This document shows, in pieces, positions 11,790 to 24,130 of a stretch of 64,000 nucleotides of DNA; within the stretch, counting starts at the first letter, position 1; every line of letters starts with the position of its first letter. The notes beneath the pieces were generated by a model that saw nothing but the letters and a program-made list of their open reading frames with translations, was not told the origin of the DNA and did no database searches. This DNA is from Ligula intestinalis (taxonomy: Eukaryota > Platyhelminthes > Cestoda > Diphyllobothriidea > Diphyllobothriidae), in assembly GCA_036362985.1 (NCBI GenBank), contig JAYGXS010000001.1:53120618-53184617 (forward strand), read 5' to 3'. The position numbers and the translations under genes were made by a program.

Positions 11790-11982
11790 CACCGAGCGAG
11801 CTACTGCACCTAATAATCTTCCAGTACCTAATTATTTACCATACTGACAACATTAAGGCCACCAAGCCAGCTACCTGCACTTATTACCTTCTAAATCCTT
11901 AATGCCACAAAAGCCACCGAACCAAATACGCGCGCCTAATTATCTTCTGTGTACCTAATTAGTTACTTCATTGACAGCAAAG
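11790..11982 (+). repeat. Degenerate short tandem array, three units
   Basis: Three imperfect units begin CACCGAGCGAG (11790), CCACCAAGCCAG (11859) and CCACCGAACCAA (11914). Each continues with a CACCTAAT-ATCTTC and CCTAATT-TTTAC pattern and a TGACARCA ending. Units one and three are about 70 bp; the middle one is shortened to about 55 bp. It looks like an old minisatellite. Confidence 0.6.
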
Positions 11983-14900
11983 GTATAAGCTTATAGCTGC
12001 CAGTCTGACAAGTAATTACGAAGTGCATACTACTAACTCCGTGTTGACACTTTTCAAGCCTTAGCCGGTTTCACCACACTTTTGACGAATAACGGCTTAC
12101 GATGTTATATGAAAATTCGGACCGGGCCTAACAATGTCTGCTTCAAAGTATTTGTGCATTATTTTTCTTGGACGTTAAACGAAACGTACTTTTCAGTGCC
12201 CGCCATACCCTGAACGTTTATAGGGAAGGCGTACGCCGCAGGATTTACTAGTTCCAACAAACTTCATGACGGCCTCGCAAGTGCAACCAGTTATTGCATG
12301 ATATTATTGACGAATGGAAGCCTACACCACTTTGCATTTGTACAGAAAATCAACACACAAGGTTGTTGACAATTGTGGAGAGTAATCAATGGAAATGGTG
12401 CCTACTTAATTCAATGCAGGTAAAAACAGGTGGGCGAAGCTGAACACAATCACATTCGTGATTAAATCTGGGTTCTAGATTGCCAGGAAAATTGGAGTTT
12501 AATAAAATTTGTTAGTTGCATCCATAATTCGGGATCCTCCTACCGCAGATATGGTGCTTTCATGCGACGTAGTGAATGATATTTCCTTTTTCGATCAAAG
12601 TACTGGGAAGGAAGTTTTGAGGTTACGAGAACCTCTGGAAGATGTTTGGTAATCGAGAGCCATTATATTTTCTTGGTTGGAAAGTGAATAAGGCCAATTA
12701 TTTTACTTAAATAGTATCACTCTTAAGAGGTAACGATATAATTTGAGCTCTTTCGTAAGTGACTGCTGTATCAATTTTGGCTAATAAGGGCTGCTGGACT
12801 TTTCACAGAACGAAACCTTTCATTGTTGAGGATTGTACGGAAAAATTTCTTTAACTAATATAAGCATGAATTTTCTGCGCAAATTCAAATTGCCCCGTGC
12901 TTCCAATTGTTATCTTTGTCATGCAAAGACGAGTTGCAGTTGATTTATTGTCACGACATATTTGGAAGCAATAAATCCTGCTGTTGATGCCTGCTCATAA
13001 TTCATGATATGGAAGAAATGTCTAAACTTTTCAGCATCACCTACTCTCAGCAGTCAATTTACGCTTTTTATTAATCGTTCTGGATAGATCATAATGCGCT
13101 TCTGTTACCATTTTCACTCGCAATGTGAATGAACAGGCATAAGGAGAAGTTATAGAAACAGACGTTGCTCAGTGAATTGTCTTTTGACATTATTATCAAA
13201 GTATATCATATTCTTCACCACTCATTGTAGATTTAAGTACCCTTTCTATTTATTTATGCTCAAAAATTATATGTACTGTTATAAGGTTTATCGCAATGAA
13301 ATCAAAAGAAGGCTTAAAAGAACGAGAAGAAAAACATATCCATGCACTACGGCAAATGTTTGCCCTTAAATGTCTGTCATTCAGGCTTGCCCGCAAATAA
13401 GGTCAAGTTGCATTAAGATTTCATGCTTTGATCACAAATGGTATGAGAAATGGTCACCTGTTTGGGGTTGGTGAGGTATTAATATTCTGCTACCTTGTCT
13501 ACTGTATTTGTAGTGTTCATTTCTGCGTTAGTTGTTGGGCCGAACTTACTCAACCGAGACCTCAGCTTCATAAGCATTCCAGTATTTGGAACGAGACAGC
13601 TTAGGCAAGTGCAAGCCTTTTAAATAGTATCGTCCCCAGTTTCGAGACAAATGGGTGTCATGACATTCTAATCTATACGAAACTTTTTATTAAATTCCAA
13701 CTTCTCGGAAGTGTGTGTCATTTAAGGATATAAAAAACTAGAAGCCTCGGTATTTTACTCCCTTTTATGTGGCATAGTTACGTACTCTCCTCTGGTGCGA
13801 TGGCAGACTAAATTCCACGAATTAACAGTTAAACTCATTTTAGAACTTTGGTGTCTATCTATTACCTTATCTAATTTTTATGCAAACGTATTCAGGTAGT
13901 CAATTTTAGTATTAAACCCGCGGAGCACACTTCTCTGACATTCTATATCATCGTCTTACAAGCAATAATTGCCGAAAAAAGCATATGGGCCACACCGACA
14001 GAACGAAGATCGCAAACTGCACCCAGAATGGTATTCGCATGCACAGAACGAATTCTACCAGAACTCTATCAAAAAGAGTTCAAATCCGCATAACACACTC
14101 GAGGAAGGAAACACAGACGATCCGAGATTAAAGTTACCATTTGGTTGACTGCGGCTTATCTCAAATCCCCATGCTTCAATGCGCGTACAGTTACTTGTGG
14201 AAGATTGAAGAAAACAGTACACTTAAAAAGTGGATATCAAAAGTAACAATTAACACACCACTATACGAGTTTCAAAGTGTACGTGGTTGATTGAAATGCC
14301 TAACCAGGGGCAATTGAAATCAGAAAGCTGTAGAGAATGGATGTTTTGAAGACTTCCTTATGAGGTTGCTTTTCCGCGATGGGAAAATGTAAGTCAGTAG
14401 AAGGACCGGCCATACGGACGCCGGCGCATACTTTTCGAGACTAAGCAGGGCAAGACCTTCGCACACAAGCCCTCATAATGCGTTCAAAACTATCGCCGCA
14501 TCGACAAAGTTTCAACTTCTTTAACAAAACAAAAGTTATTCGAAAGGAGTTATCTGTTGTTTGAATTTATATAAGTAACTAGGTAACGCCTTGTTCATTT
14601 TATGGTAAACTGTTATATCGAAACAAATTTTTTACCGGCCAGTTAGTTAGGGCCACATATTACTGTCACTAAGGAAAAAGGTAATCATATAACAAGAAAA
14701 TAATAAGAAAACAATAAAAGTAAAATATCAGTTCTTGGTTGATAGATTCTCCTTATTTTATACAGTTAAACAATCTACTAAGTTGTGTAGACTGACCTTA
14801 TTTACAACATGCTAAAGCAAAAGTTCAGTTTTCTGGTACTGGATAATGCCTAAAGGGCTTTCGACTGATAAACAAAAATAAAATATATAGTAGAATTTAG

Positions 14901-15343
14901 GTTCGCATTTTTGGCAGGAACGAAAGGCTTCAAAATCCGTAGACAAGGAAGACGGCTGTTGTTAAACAACTAATATTATGGTCGTAAGCCAACTCAGATG
15001 TATAATTCAGTTGAACGTTGAAAAGGTGCATTATCCTGCTATATTGCTGCGATCATTTGACGTCAGGGAATGCCGATGAAACTACGCGCATCCATTTTGA
15101 TGTTAATGAGCAGCTTGCTATTTACTATCACCGCTATCATCCGCTAGACCTGTCACTTTCTGGACATACTGCCTGAATAAAAACTCAGACGTCGATAGTT
15201 TGTGAACGCTGCTGTCGAAACAATGTGTTCGCAATGTGTTCTGATCTCATGTGTACACATTGTCCGACTTGATAGGCTTGTCTAGAAATAAGATCAGAAT
15301 AGAAGTCCTGTGATCAATATACCCCTGAGCAAATATAATAAAA
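11983..15343. other. Anonymous AT-rich sequence
   Basis: No coding domain, RNA or dispersed repeat recognised. The longest frame is 65 aa (13172-13369), which chance explains. Confidence 0.5.
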
Positions 15344-15500
15344 TGCTCTCTGTTATAGGGTTATTCTACTCCGATCTGTTTCAGGATGCACCCATCCTCT
15401 ATCATCGTCATGAGTAGCAAGCTAATTGGAACCACAATTGAACATGTTACTCGCCAACTATAAGTAACAATTTTATAATTTTACCGACAACAGAGACCAA

Positions 15501-15543
15501 CATCACGAAGCTTTTCGGCCTATTTGGGCCTCATTAGGTGATG
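15501..15543 (-). ncRNA. Hammerhead ribozyme, SINE-A copy 1 (inverted)
   Basis: Minus strand: stem I CATCAC/GTGATG, core CTAATGA (one change from CTGATGA at an invariant G), stem II GGCC/GGCC with loop CAAATA, GAAA, self-complementary stem III AAGCTT, cleavage-site C. A distal stem I GACC/GGTC adds pairing beyond a small internal loop. The G-to-A change in the core should abolish or cripple cleavage. Confidence 0.75.
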
Positions 15544-15587
15544 GCAGGTCAACTCTAATGTAGCAGCGATCAAAAACCGACAAAACG

Positions 15588-15662
15588 GCGGAACCGTGGC
15601 TCAGTGGTTAGAGCGTTCGCCTCTGGCCAGAGAGACGCGAGTTCGAAACTTGAGCGTGGCAG
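15588..15662 (+). repeat. tRNA-like domain of SINE-A unit 1
   Basis: A-box region GTGGCTCAGTGGTTAGAGCG and B-box GAGTTCGAAAC give an internal pol III promoter. The anticodon region (CTCTGGCCAGAG) is palindromic instead of a normal 5-bp stem and 7-nt loop, so it is a derived tRNA-like sequence and not a tRNA gene. Confidence 0.8.
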
Positions 15663-15678
15663 CAATTTCCGCTGCTAC
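15655..15678 (+). other. Conserved 8-bp hairpin between tRNA-like domain and hammerhead
   Basis: GTGGCAGC pairs with GCTGCTAC around the loop AATTTCC. In unit 2 the arms are GTGGCAGT and ACTGCTAC: the innermost C-G pair has become U-A, a compensating change that supports selection for, or ancestral retention of, the structure. Confidence 0.6.
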
Positions 15679-15693
15679 ACTAGAGTTGACCTT

Positions 15694-15737
15694 CCATCAT
15701 CTGATGAGGCCCACATAGGTTGAAAAGCTTCGTGATG
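15694..15737 (+). ncRNA. Hammerhead ribozyme, SINE-A copy 2, intact core
   Basis: Core CTGATGA at 15701-15707, stem II GGCC/GGTT (two G-U pairs) with loop CACATA, GAAA at 15722-15725, palindromic stem III AAGCTT, predicted cleavage after C15731, stem I CATCAT/GTGATG (6 bp with one wobble). Every invariant position is met. Stem III has no loop of its own, so two RNAs pairing through AAGCUU would be needed, as proposed for PLE-linked minimal hammerheads. The pol III-type promoter just upstream could transcribe it. Confidence 0.85.
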
Positions 15738-15918
15738 TTGCTTTGTGTTGTTGGTAAAATAATAACACTGTTACTAATAGTTGGCGAGTAACATATACAA
15801 TTGGGGTTCCAATTAGCTCGCTACTCATGACGATGATAGAGGATGGATATATCCTGAAACAGATCGGAGTAGAATTACCCTATAACATATATAGTCCCGA
15901 TCAAAAACCGACAACACG

Positions 15919-15994
15919 GCGAACCCGTGGCTCAATGGTTAGAGCGTTTGCTTCTGGCCGGAGAGACGTGAGTTCGAAACTCGAGCGTGGCAGT
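15919..15994 (+). repeat. tRNA-like domain of SINE-A unit 2
   Basis: A-box GTGGCTCAATGGTTAGAGCG and B-box GAGTTCGAAAC, aligned base for base with unit 1 at 331 bp spacing, with scattered substitutions. Confidence 0.8.
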
Positions 15995-16025
15995 GATTTC
16001 CACTGCTACACTAGAGATGACCTGC

Positions 16026-16067
16026 CATCACTTGATGAGGCCCACATAGGCCAAATGCTTTGTGATG
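16026..16067 (+). ncRNA. Hammerhead remnant, SINE-A copy 3
   Basis: Stem I CATCAC/GTGATG is kept, but the core reads TTGATGA, the GAAA motif is CAAAT, and the stem III palindrome is damaged (TGCTTT). It is recognisable only by alignment with copies 1 and 2 and is presumably inactive. Confidence 0.7.
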
Positions 16068-16184
16068 TTGGTCTTGATGTAGGTAAAATAATAAAAATGT
16101 TCTCTGTCTTATTTCAATTCTGCGCCGAGGGTTTTTTGACACATGTTTCCGATAAATAGCGTTAATTGACAGATGACTATGTGA

Positions 16185-16285
16185 GTTGACCCAAGTGTGA
16201 AAAAACTCTAGGCGTTTGGCGGGATTTGAACCCGCGCATCAGAGAAAGCCTTTACCGGAGGCTAATGCTCTACCACTATGTTTTT
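16185..16285 (-). repeat. tRNA-derived SINE, family B, copy 3
   Basis: Minus strand: D-arm TAGTGGTAGAGC, anticodon-like arm with GCCT/AGGC stem and loop CCGGTAA, T-arm GCGGG TTCAAAT CCCGC (perfect), then the tail ending TTGGGTCAACTCAC. Same body and tail as the copies around the gap at 3 kb. Confidence 0.85.
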
Positions 16286-16289
16286 AGCG

Positions 16290-17270
16290 TAAGTTAAAAC
16301 ATATCTGCTTTCTGTTGACTGAAGCTAGCTTAGTTCCTGTCATCTTCCACCACATAAGTTTTCGTTGGCACAATCATATCTATATGCGAAAATTTCAGTT
16401 AAGAATGTTTAAACGACGATTTGTGAAGAAAACATTCACCTTCGATAAATTATCTTCAGTCTTTTCCTTATAATCTTTATATAACTAAACAAAATAGGTG
16501 GGTTTGTAGCGAAAAAGGAAAGAGTATCTGATCATCAGATGACATTGAAGAAGAGCTAAAGGCTGTATGTTTTGTACAGGATGCGTTTACAAATCAATTG
16601 ATTACTTCTGATATGGCTAAAGGACCAGCAAAACCCCCGGTGCTAACAGCAGAGGTGAAACGAAATTTTACAAGATACCACTTCAAACACTTTTCCAGTA
16701 GCCAACGCTCATTTACTGCTCTCGACTACACTTATCCTATACAGAAAGAGCAAGGACCAAGTGCTTGTTCAGATCACATCTGTGTATATTTATTCTTCCA
16801 CCTGCTCCTTTTGGGCTGAATGTTTTGGCCATACAAACCAGTGTTTGTCCAAAATCATACAAGAACATCGTTCAGCATGGTTAGGAAAGAGCGAAATAAA
16901 GAACATAACCAACACTATTCTCACTTACGTGGCAGATTCAGGTCATTCAGTAAATGCCATGGGTACCTAAGGATTTACATCATCCACTCAAGCCATTTAA
17001 AATTCCTTTGTCCACATCAGCTGGTGACGGTGCCGGGAAATGTGGACCTTATCTTTGTTCTTAAGTCCAATGTGTTCATAAAAATGAACATTTTACTAGT
17101 GTCCGTCATCGGTATCATAATTTTAATAGCCTGAGTTTTCTAACTCTTGCAGTCCATCGTCAGAGCTAAAATCGTCAACAAATTACAAGTAAGATTTATA
17201 GGGGACAGAGTCCACTCAACTGTCATGGAGGCCGAGGAGAAGGCGAATAATTAATCACCAGTACCATAAG
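16290..17270. other. Anonymous sequence
   Basis: Short frames only (the longest is 104 aa at 16820-17134, unlike any protein that I know). No repeat match within the window. Confidence 0.45.
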
Positions 17271-17274
17271 TCTG

Positions 17275-17530
17275 GAAGTGCCTGTGCAGGGTAATGTATG
17301 CAAACGGCAGCTGAATACATCAATTTACTAGGTTGTAATCCGAGGCCCAGGCTTCAATCACTTTTTGACCCGTCTTGTTGCCGGCGTGGGCAATTATTCT
17401 CGCAGCTGCGAATTTGGACGCGTGACCGTATCATAAGTGTGGGCAGCCACTTGCAATAATGGGTCGTCTCTTCGTACAGCCAGCTTATGTCCGTGGATAT
17501 GCAAACCCAGCGTCCGTCCAGTCTGTCACG
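17275..17530 (-). pseudogene. PLE GIY-YIG endonuclease remnant (third lineage)
   Basis: Minus strand. One frame reads QTGRTLGLHIHGHKLAVRR and then DDPLLQVAAHTYDT, matching the GQTGR, RIHEHKLAVRR and VAAHTYDTGH stretch of a PLE nuclease; the HEH triad is altered to HGH. After a frameshift it continues FAAARIIAHAGNKTGQKVIEAW, then SDYNLVN, a stop, and CIQLPFAYITL, which is the usual C-terminus. RT and downstream tail are absent, which is typical of a 5'-truncated copy. Confidence 0.85.
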
Positions 17531-20500
17531 CCCCTCCTTCTATAAATGTTGCTTGTTTTTCGTTTACCATTTGATCTCTGGCGACGGACTCCCGCAAGAG
17601 TTCGAAAGCTCAGACTAATAAAACTATGGTTTCGGTGATCGACGCGGCTTTGTACCTGGGCTGTGAGCATTTGCCTCAATTTGTCCATTTATCGGGGTTT
17701 TTATCGAGGGATGTTTGTCTTCTAGAAGTAATTTGACATCACACCGGTTCTTTTGACAGGCTTGATTCTTTTCTTAGTTACTCAAATGTCAAATTAGCCA
17801 AGTTTTTTGCATTATTAAACCAGAACTGTGGAGGTGGTTATTAGATCATAGGTTATTATCCACGCATTCTAAAACTATTTTCCACCTTCGAAATTACGGG
17901 TTATGCAGCACTGGAAATCAATAAATAAATCTATGCCGGCAATCTTTTCTGTTTTGCCTATTCTCCATTATGAGACTGGTGGCGGTGCTCAATAAAAAGA
18001 CCCAAGGCAGAGCAGGACCAGTGAATTCTGTTAGCTTTCGGTAAACGTTCATCAACAAGAGTCTTCAGTGAATGTTTTATCAAGTTTTAAGGAAGCGTTA
18101 CGGTACCGGACTGTTTATACAGGAAGCCTTGATTGAAGCTTCATTTAGTACATACAACAGAACTCTTTGTCTCTCCACATTTCCATTATATGGATCAAAA
18201 ATAAAACGTAAAATCTTGTCTTTCGATCTCTGTCAGCACTTCATGAACGGCCGTGCGTTGACGAACAGGAGCCGCTAGTTCTTCTACCTTTGTATACGTG
18301 TTTTAAGTTGATACTCAATGTATAATTACAGTGTAATAACTGAGCGGTTGTAATAACTGAGCACCTACTTTACAGTGTTCCCGTAGTACTGAGTTGAATA
18401 CTCATTTTTTAAATACAGTTCGTGTCTTATTACAAATACTTATTGAGAACCGTAGCAATCTTATACCCCTCGATTGATTATAATTGCTCCCATTAGTATA
18501 AAAGAAATCGGACAACGATTTAAAGATTTCATAACCTGGCATTATAAACGATAGCTCAAAACATTCCACTAACCGGGTGTCAGTTTCCTGAGAAAGGCAA
18601 ACTGCTTATGGTAGTCGAATCCGTTTATATGCAGTGCGTTGGTCAATGTTCAATTCATTTAGCCTTCCCCGCTCATCTGTGCATTCAAAAAACTCGGATG
18701 AAAGGCATATTACTTATTATATTCTCGTTTTCTAAAAAAGCGTTTTTGACATTGAAATCTCATATAATAAGTTGTAATCCTTTACGAGTAATACATATTT
18801 AACCAATGCCTTGACCTCAAATCCCATGGTCATTATCTAAAAATGTCAAGCAACCTTTCGCACTTAACTCGCAACTTAAACTTTGAAAATTACTCCAGTT
18901 CATTCGTATCTCACATATTGTAATTTTTTATGTAAATCTCTAAATGTATAGACCTCGTTATCGTTGCCAAAATTTAACCAGGGGCTGGGAGAATAAATTT
19001 CTGGAGCAAGCAATTGCTTTATGTTCAGGAGTATGTTGAAAAGAAATTAAAATACACAGACCAGACACAATAAATAAAGAAATGCTCATCCGAATAAACA
19101 GCCGATTACTTGAAAATTTTAATGTTTTGCATTAAAAACTTTCAAAATCCAACTAGCATTACACAATGTCGCAGTAATTGGAAAAGAATGTTACAATTAT
19201 GTACCTGACCCGCGGGTATATTATATGGGAAAGCATAACGGCAATTCCACACAGGGAAGTCAAAATTAGTGCTACAACAAACGTCTTCTGAATCTGTGCT
19301 TTCCTTATTTTCGCATATACTGACCTAGAAAAAATCGTTTCTTTGCATTTTGTATTGATAACAATGGACATGCTTATCATTCATGAGGCGCTTTACGGCT
19401 TTTGAAAAACCTGCTTTAAAAAGACAAACCTCTTTAGCGGATCAGATAATCACAATGCATCTGATCTACTCGTTGGATGGGAGGTTATTTGTGCAGACTT
19501 ATTTATAGAACGGACGGCCGTATAGGGATTGTATAGTAACCGCGGCAGAGCATTGCTTTTGGTCAATCATCCACAGGCTTTCACACTGACATGGGGACTA
19601 GCGAAGTGAATTATGTTAAGGAGTTATACGGTTCTCGGAGTTAAGGGGAGGGAGTGGTTAGCCATTTCTTTATTCCCACAATGCCTACAAGGCATAGTCA
19701 GTAGGTTAAGGGCGTTAGGGTTCGGAATGCGGGAAAAAGTGGGAAAGTTCTCATGGTAGAATCTGGTTGAAGTATATGTGTCAACCACACGTAGTGCCTC
19801 TGGCTATTCTCTGGGCCTTGCGGTGGTGTGCGATTGCCACCTGTTGTCGGCTAAGGCAGACAAACTGCTGTCATCAACATCTGATGCCGGAAGAGCGATG
19901 ACTTTGACATCAAACACAAAAACCCTAATTTCGCTGACTCTATCATGCAGACAGAGTGGGAATGAAGTGATTACCAATCACCCTTTACCTCAACCTGAAC
20001 ATAATTCACGTCTATATTCTGCATTTTAACGTAAAGGCCTGAGAATGATTGACTAATAATAGTTGTTTGCCAACTGTACTTTTTAATCGCAATATTGACA
20101 TTTTCGCAGAATTGTATGATTAATAAATCCAAATATTCCATTCTGAAAGTCAACTCCATTTGCAAGGCTTCTTTATAATGGGCTCGTGACCCTAATAACT
20201 AACGAAACTGAAGGGTAAATGCATGCCAAAACTTACGTAAAAATACCAAAATGTGGTATAATTTAGCTATTGCAGCGACGGGAACTTCAACGAAGACGCA
20301 AAAGTAAGATTCAAATCGGCAGGCTAGGATAAGAGACGGTCTTAATGCTATGGTGTGATCAAAACATGTGTCCATAATTGCCATGCAAGACAAGTTTCAA
20401 TTATTCTTCAAAAAGCGTGAAGCAATATATAGAAACTATCAAAACAGAACGAAAAATCGATAGTATAAGAAACTCGATGAAGTTGTCTCATGTCATGGCC

Positions 20501-23500
20501 AAATTATTAAAAATAACAAAACCAGAGTAGGCATTTTGTTTTACGCAATAACATTCAGTGGTGAATATCCATAATTACCGTTTTCTTCAAAGAACGTAAA
20601 AGGATAAAGCTATTAAGCCTTACTTACATCCTGCATATATCGAATAAACAGGGTGCATTTTAATGAGAGTTATATTTTATAGTATGGCAAGAGTTGCATG
20701 CAAAAAGTCGTAATTAAATTTGACTTCGTAGAATATCACATCTTTTACGTTATTTTGATCCAGTTAGTGCATACAATCCTAAGAAAGCTTTTTATTGAAG
20801 AAAGCTGCCTTTTACTGACGGTAGTAGGCAATGATGATGGTTAATCTGGTGTTGCCTGATTTAGAAGAAATCGCCTGTGCTATTAATCACGACAATACCC
20901 AACCTTTCATTCCATGCACTGGGCTACAGAGAACCCACAAAATAAGTGCGAACAATTTTTAAATATATCCTTCCGGGATCAAATACAAGTGAAACCACGT
21001 TTTAGGAGTCATAATTATTTTCAGTAAAAAACAACAACTTGAGTTTCAAAAAAGTAGTTTTTGCTAAGGCGTGAAGCTGTTTGCCACACAATGCATTTCA
21101 AAAACAGTGATCGCATTTTGTTTTACCACATCAACTATTAAGTCCTCAGACGAGCATCCCATAGTGGTTTTTACCTTACTCTTTGTATTCTCCAATACCA
21201 TCTTTGACTATCTCCCAAAATAGAACTGAACTAGAACCTGCACTTCCCACCGTCTTTCATGAGAATCGTATGATCCTCCAGTGGGTTGCAGTGTACTACA
21301 GGCCATACTCTAAAAGCATGGTTACTATCCACTGGTGAATAAATACACATCGTTTACCTCAGAGATGCGGTGGTAAAGATGATTCCCCTGAATGCTCGAC
21401 CGCTGGTTTTAACGAGGTTAACAACTTGATGTAGTCAAGCTGACTTTCGCTGGATTGTATTGAGAGTAGACTTTTGATACATCTACCTCACTCTGCATTC
21501 TGGCATCCCACCATGGCTCGGTGTCAAGACAAACCCCAGAAGACCGGAAATGGTAGAGGGTGCGGGGGGCTGCGCGACCGCAGCCACCTCTAAGCGCGCC
21601 GCCACACCTGGCTCGGATATAATCTGAGTGATAGTGGCGTAAAATTCATATTAAAAAAGAGCCAGTGCAGCCAGATTCTCAATGCAACAGTCAACCACTT
21701 CAAACAACAAACACTGGGCTGATCGTCCGCTTCGCGTTATCCTGTCACTTGGCAACCTTCTTAACTACGGCATTGACTTTGCACACAATCTTAGCATCAC
21801 ATAACCGACTGGTTCGATCCTCGAACTGCTGTCTGAGGCGATGAAGAGATAATAAGGGGGCGACTCTGGAGACTGCATCAGCCAGCGCAAATTTGTCATT
21901 CTTAAATCGACCACATGGCAATAAAATCCGTGACTCTGAAGGATGCCAACTGACGGTATACCTAGAAATCCTCCCAATGGAAAGTCACGCTGCATTTCCC
22001 CCTTTTTTAATGTGACCTCGGTGTCACTCAAAAGAAGGTGTGAGCCGTGCTGCAGTTTGTGTGAAAAACTGCTTCATCGTGCGCGTGCCAGGTGTTTGGG
22101 GCACGCGTAGGCGGGCTGTTTTCATTTGTCCGCCATTACACCAGATCCCCGCAGTTCTACTGGACTCTCTTTTGCCACCTAGTCCAGGCGGGTGTAGGTT
22201 GAGCAATCGATGCCGCACACGTCTACTGCCAATATAAACTATTAAGTGCGTAGGTTATCGGACCTATGCCATCCTCGCTGTAGGCATAGGGTGGACATCG
22301 TCAAAATCCACCGTTGAACAATCAGCGTGTTTAAATAATGAATTTAAGAAAAGTGGACCTACAATAGTCTGTCAGCAGAGGTGATCTTCTGTTTCATAAT
22401 TCTGATCCTTCACCAGCCGTGAATACGTTTCCAAATCGATAGGTTTTTCTCGTTTACTATCATTAAAATCATAGCATTATAAAGAGACGAGAAGATTTCG
22501 GCAAACCAGTTTTTTGATAGTGGTTTTTCGCAGAGATTAACTGATACTTATCCGAGAAGGAAATTTTATATTGGTGGATAAACACTCAAAAAAATCCCGT
22601 GTCCATCGTGCACACCAACTTCAAATAAACGTTTTTTCTAAGATTCAGCTTGAATACTGCTTTGCCGTGGCTTTTAGACCTGATGACCTGACGGATTTCG
22701 TTATTTCCTTGTAATTTCTCGATATTTTCTCTGGTTATGCCTGTAAATAACATTAAATTTCATTCAGAAGAAGAAGTTCAGATTTCTTGCTCTCACTTGA
22801 CACACAGCATTAATACCCAGAAGAGTAATATTCGATCTCCGGAATAATAATCTTATTGACCTGAGAGTGTGGTGTTTCATTAACCTCCATCATCGAAAAA
22901 AGTCGCGACAGTTGCCGATGCTTGGTACCAGTGCTTGCCTTTGCATCTCCTGAACAGTTTTTGGAAAGTTGTTTTTTCACTTTGTTTAATATCAGTACGC
23001 CAAACAAGATGAATGCACGCGTTATTTGCTCGTTTATGGCGTGTCAATCATTTTGCATATAATTGTTGATGGATTCCCGCTAGAAGATTAGTATTACTTA
23101 CTAAGAATGCACCAGCGTTGCAAATATTTTAAAAGGCATAATTTTTGAGTATCAGTTAATGAAAAACGACCTTTACTTACGACATTTAAATAAATTGTAA
23201 CGGATTGTAACTCCAAAAGAAACAAAATACGTATTCGTTTCGACTAATTCAACCCACTACTTTCACTAATTTACTTCCATATCCTCGAAGGCAAAACATT
23301 TCTTTGTTTGCTTTAAGTGGCCATATACCAGTCACAGTATATCCTTATATGTTAAGTGTCAACTGGTATTCATGTAATCTTGTGCAAATAAGTTTATCCG
23401 TTTCGCCAAAATACCTCGCACTCCAGTTTGAGCTCGGAGACGCAAAAGTCATCGGCTGATCTAACCACAAGATGGCCAGGTTGGTGTCGATTTTTGTTCT

Positions 23501-23960
23501 TCGATGGGCATATTCAACAGACGCTTTGACTTAAGTCCAGCCTACTGGGCCCTCCGTTCAACACGCCAGTCAAACCAGACAAGAGCGACGGCGCTTGCAT
23601 GTGGTCTGAAGCTTCGTGCACGGTTATCAGTCAACTCCTTGGGATTCCTTTTAGCAGTTGGTACTAATGTTGTATGAATTCCATGCAACAGAGACAGTTA
23701 TTGGCCAAAAATGACTTGATATTGATCCCGCTATAATGCAACATTCTCTCCCAAGAGTTCTTAACACTTCACAGTTATCTGATTCAAACCGATGCGGTAC
23801 CTTTTGCAGCCGCAAATAACAGTCCTGGGTTAATGCGTGATTCGTTTTCCTGCCACTCTGTAACACCTATTGGTTGACTTCTTCTGTGTTCACCGGTGCC
23901 TTGTAGGAAAAACTTGTTTGTTACACGCACCTGTGAGCACGCAAGGGTAGTGAGAAGGAT
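17531..23960. other. Anonymous sequence, possible old repeats
   Basis: No gene recognised in 6.4 kb. Patches richer in G and C at 19600-20030 and 21530-22240 carry 60-90-aa frames on either strand that I cannot assign; their composition suggests dispersed repeats unlike the families named here. The remainder is AT-rich. Confidence 0.45.
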
Positions 23961-23986
23961 GGGACAGTTCAGAAGAACAGTTCTCA

Positions 23987-24130
23987 TTGTTGGTGGTACA
24001 CCGCGCAGCCTGTGGGCACACCTTCGTTTTTCAAGACGCCAAGCACCTAGGCCTACGTAGCGACCAGCAGCCTGAGAAACGCTCGAAGCATGGCAAACTA
24101 CACCTCATTCTATCAACCGCTGTAAGATTC
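23987..24130 (+). pseudogene. PLE GIY-YIG C-terminal remnant (fourth lineage)
   Basis: Reads VVHRAACGHTFVFQDAKHLG and, after a one-base shift near 24075, ETLEAWQTTPHSINRCKI. This is the standard end of a PLE nuclease (GH, F, F, DAK, then EAW, SINRC). Everything upstream is too decayed to call. About 500 nt downstream lies a hammerhead-related tail (24620-24660), so 23987-24660 is probably one truncated element. Confidence 0.8.

Larger units (their letters stand above)
15344..16100. mobile_element. SINE-A composite: tRNA-like head plus hammerhead, tandem and inverted
   Basis: Unit 1 (15567-15897) and unit 2 (15898 to about 16100) are direct repeats with a period of 331 bp. Each has a lead-in (CGATCAAAAACCGAC), a tRNA-like domain, an 8-bp hairpin and a hammerhead; unit 1 also has a ~150-bp tail, lost in unit 2. 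Before unit 1 lies an inverted copy of the hairpin half, hammerhead and tail (15344-15568), so unit 1's tRNA-like domain is flanked by inverted ~225-bp arms. The schistosome Sm-alpha repeat is a ~335-bp SINE-like unit with a pol III promoter and an active hammerhead; this is very probably its relative. Confidence 0.88.
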
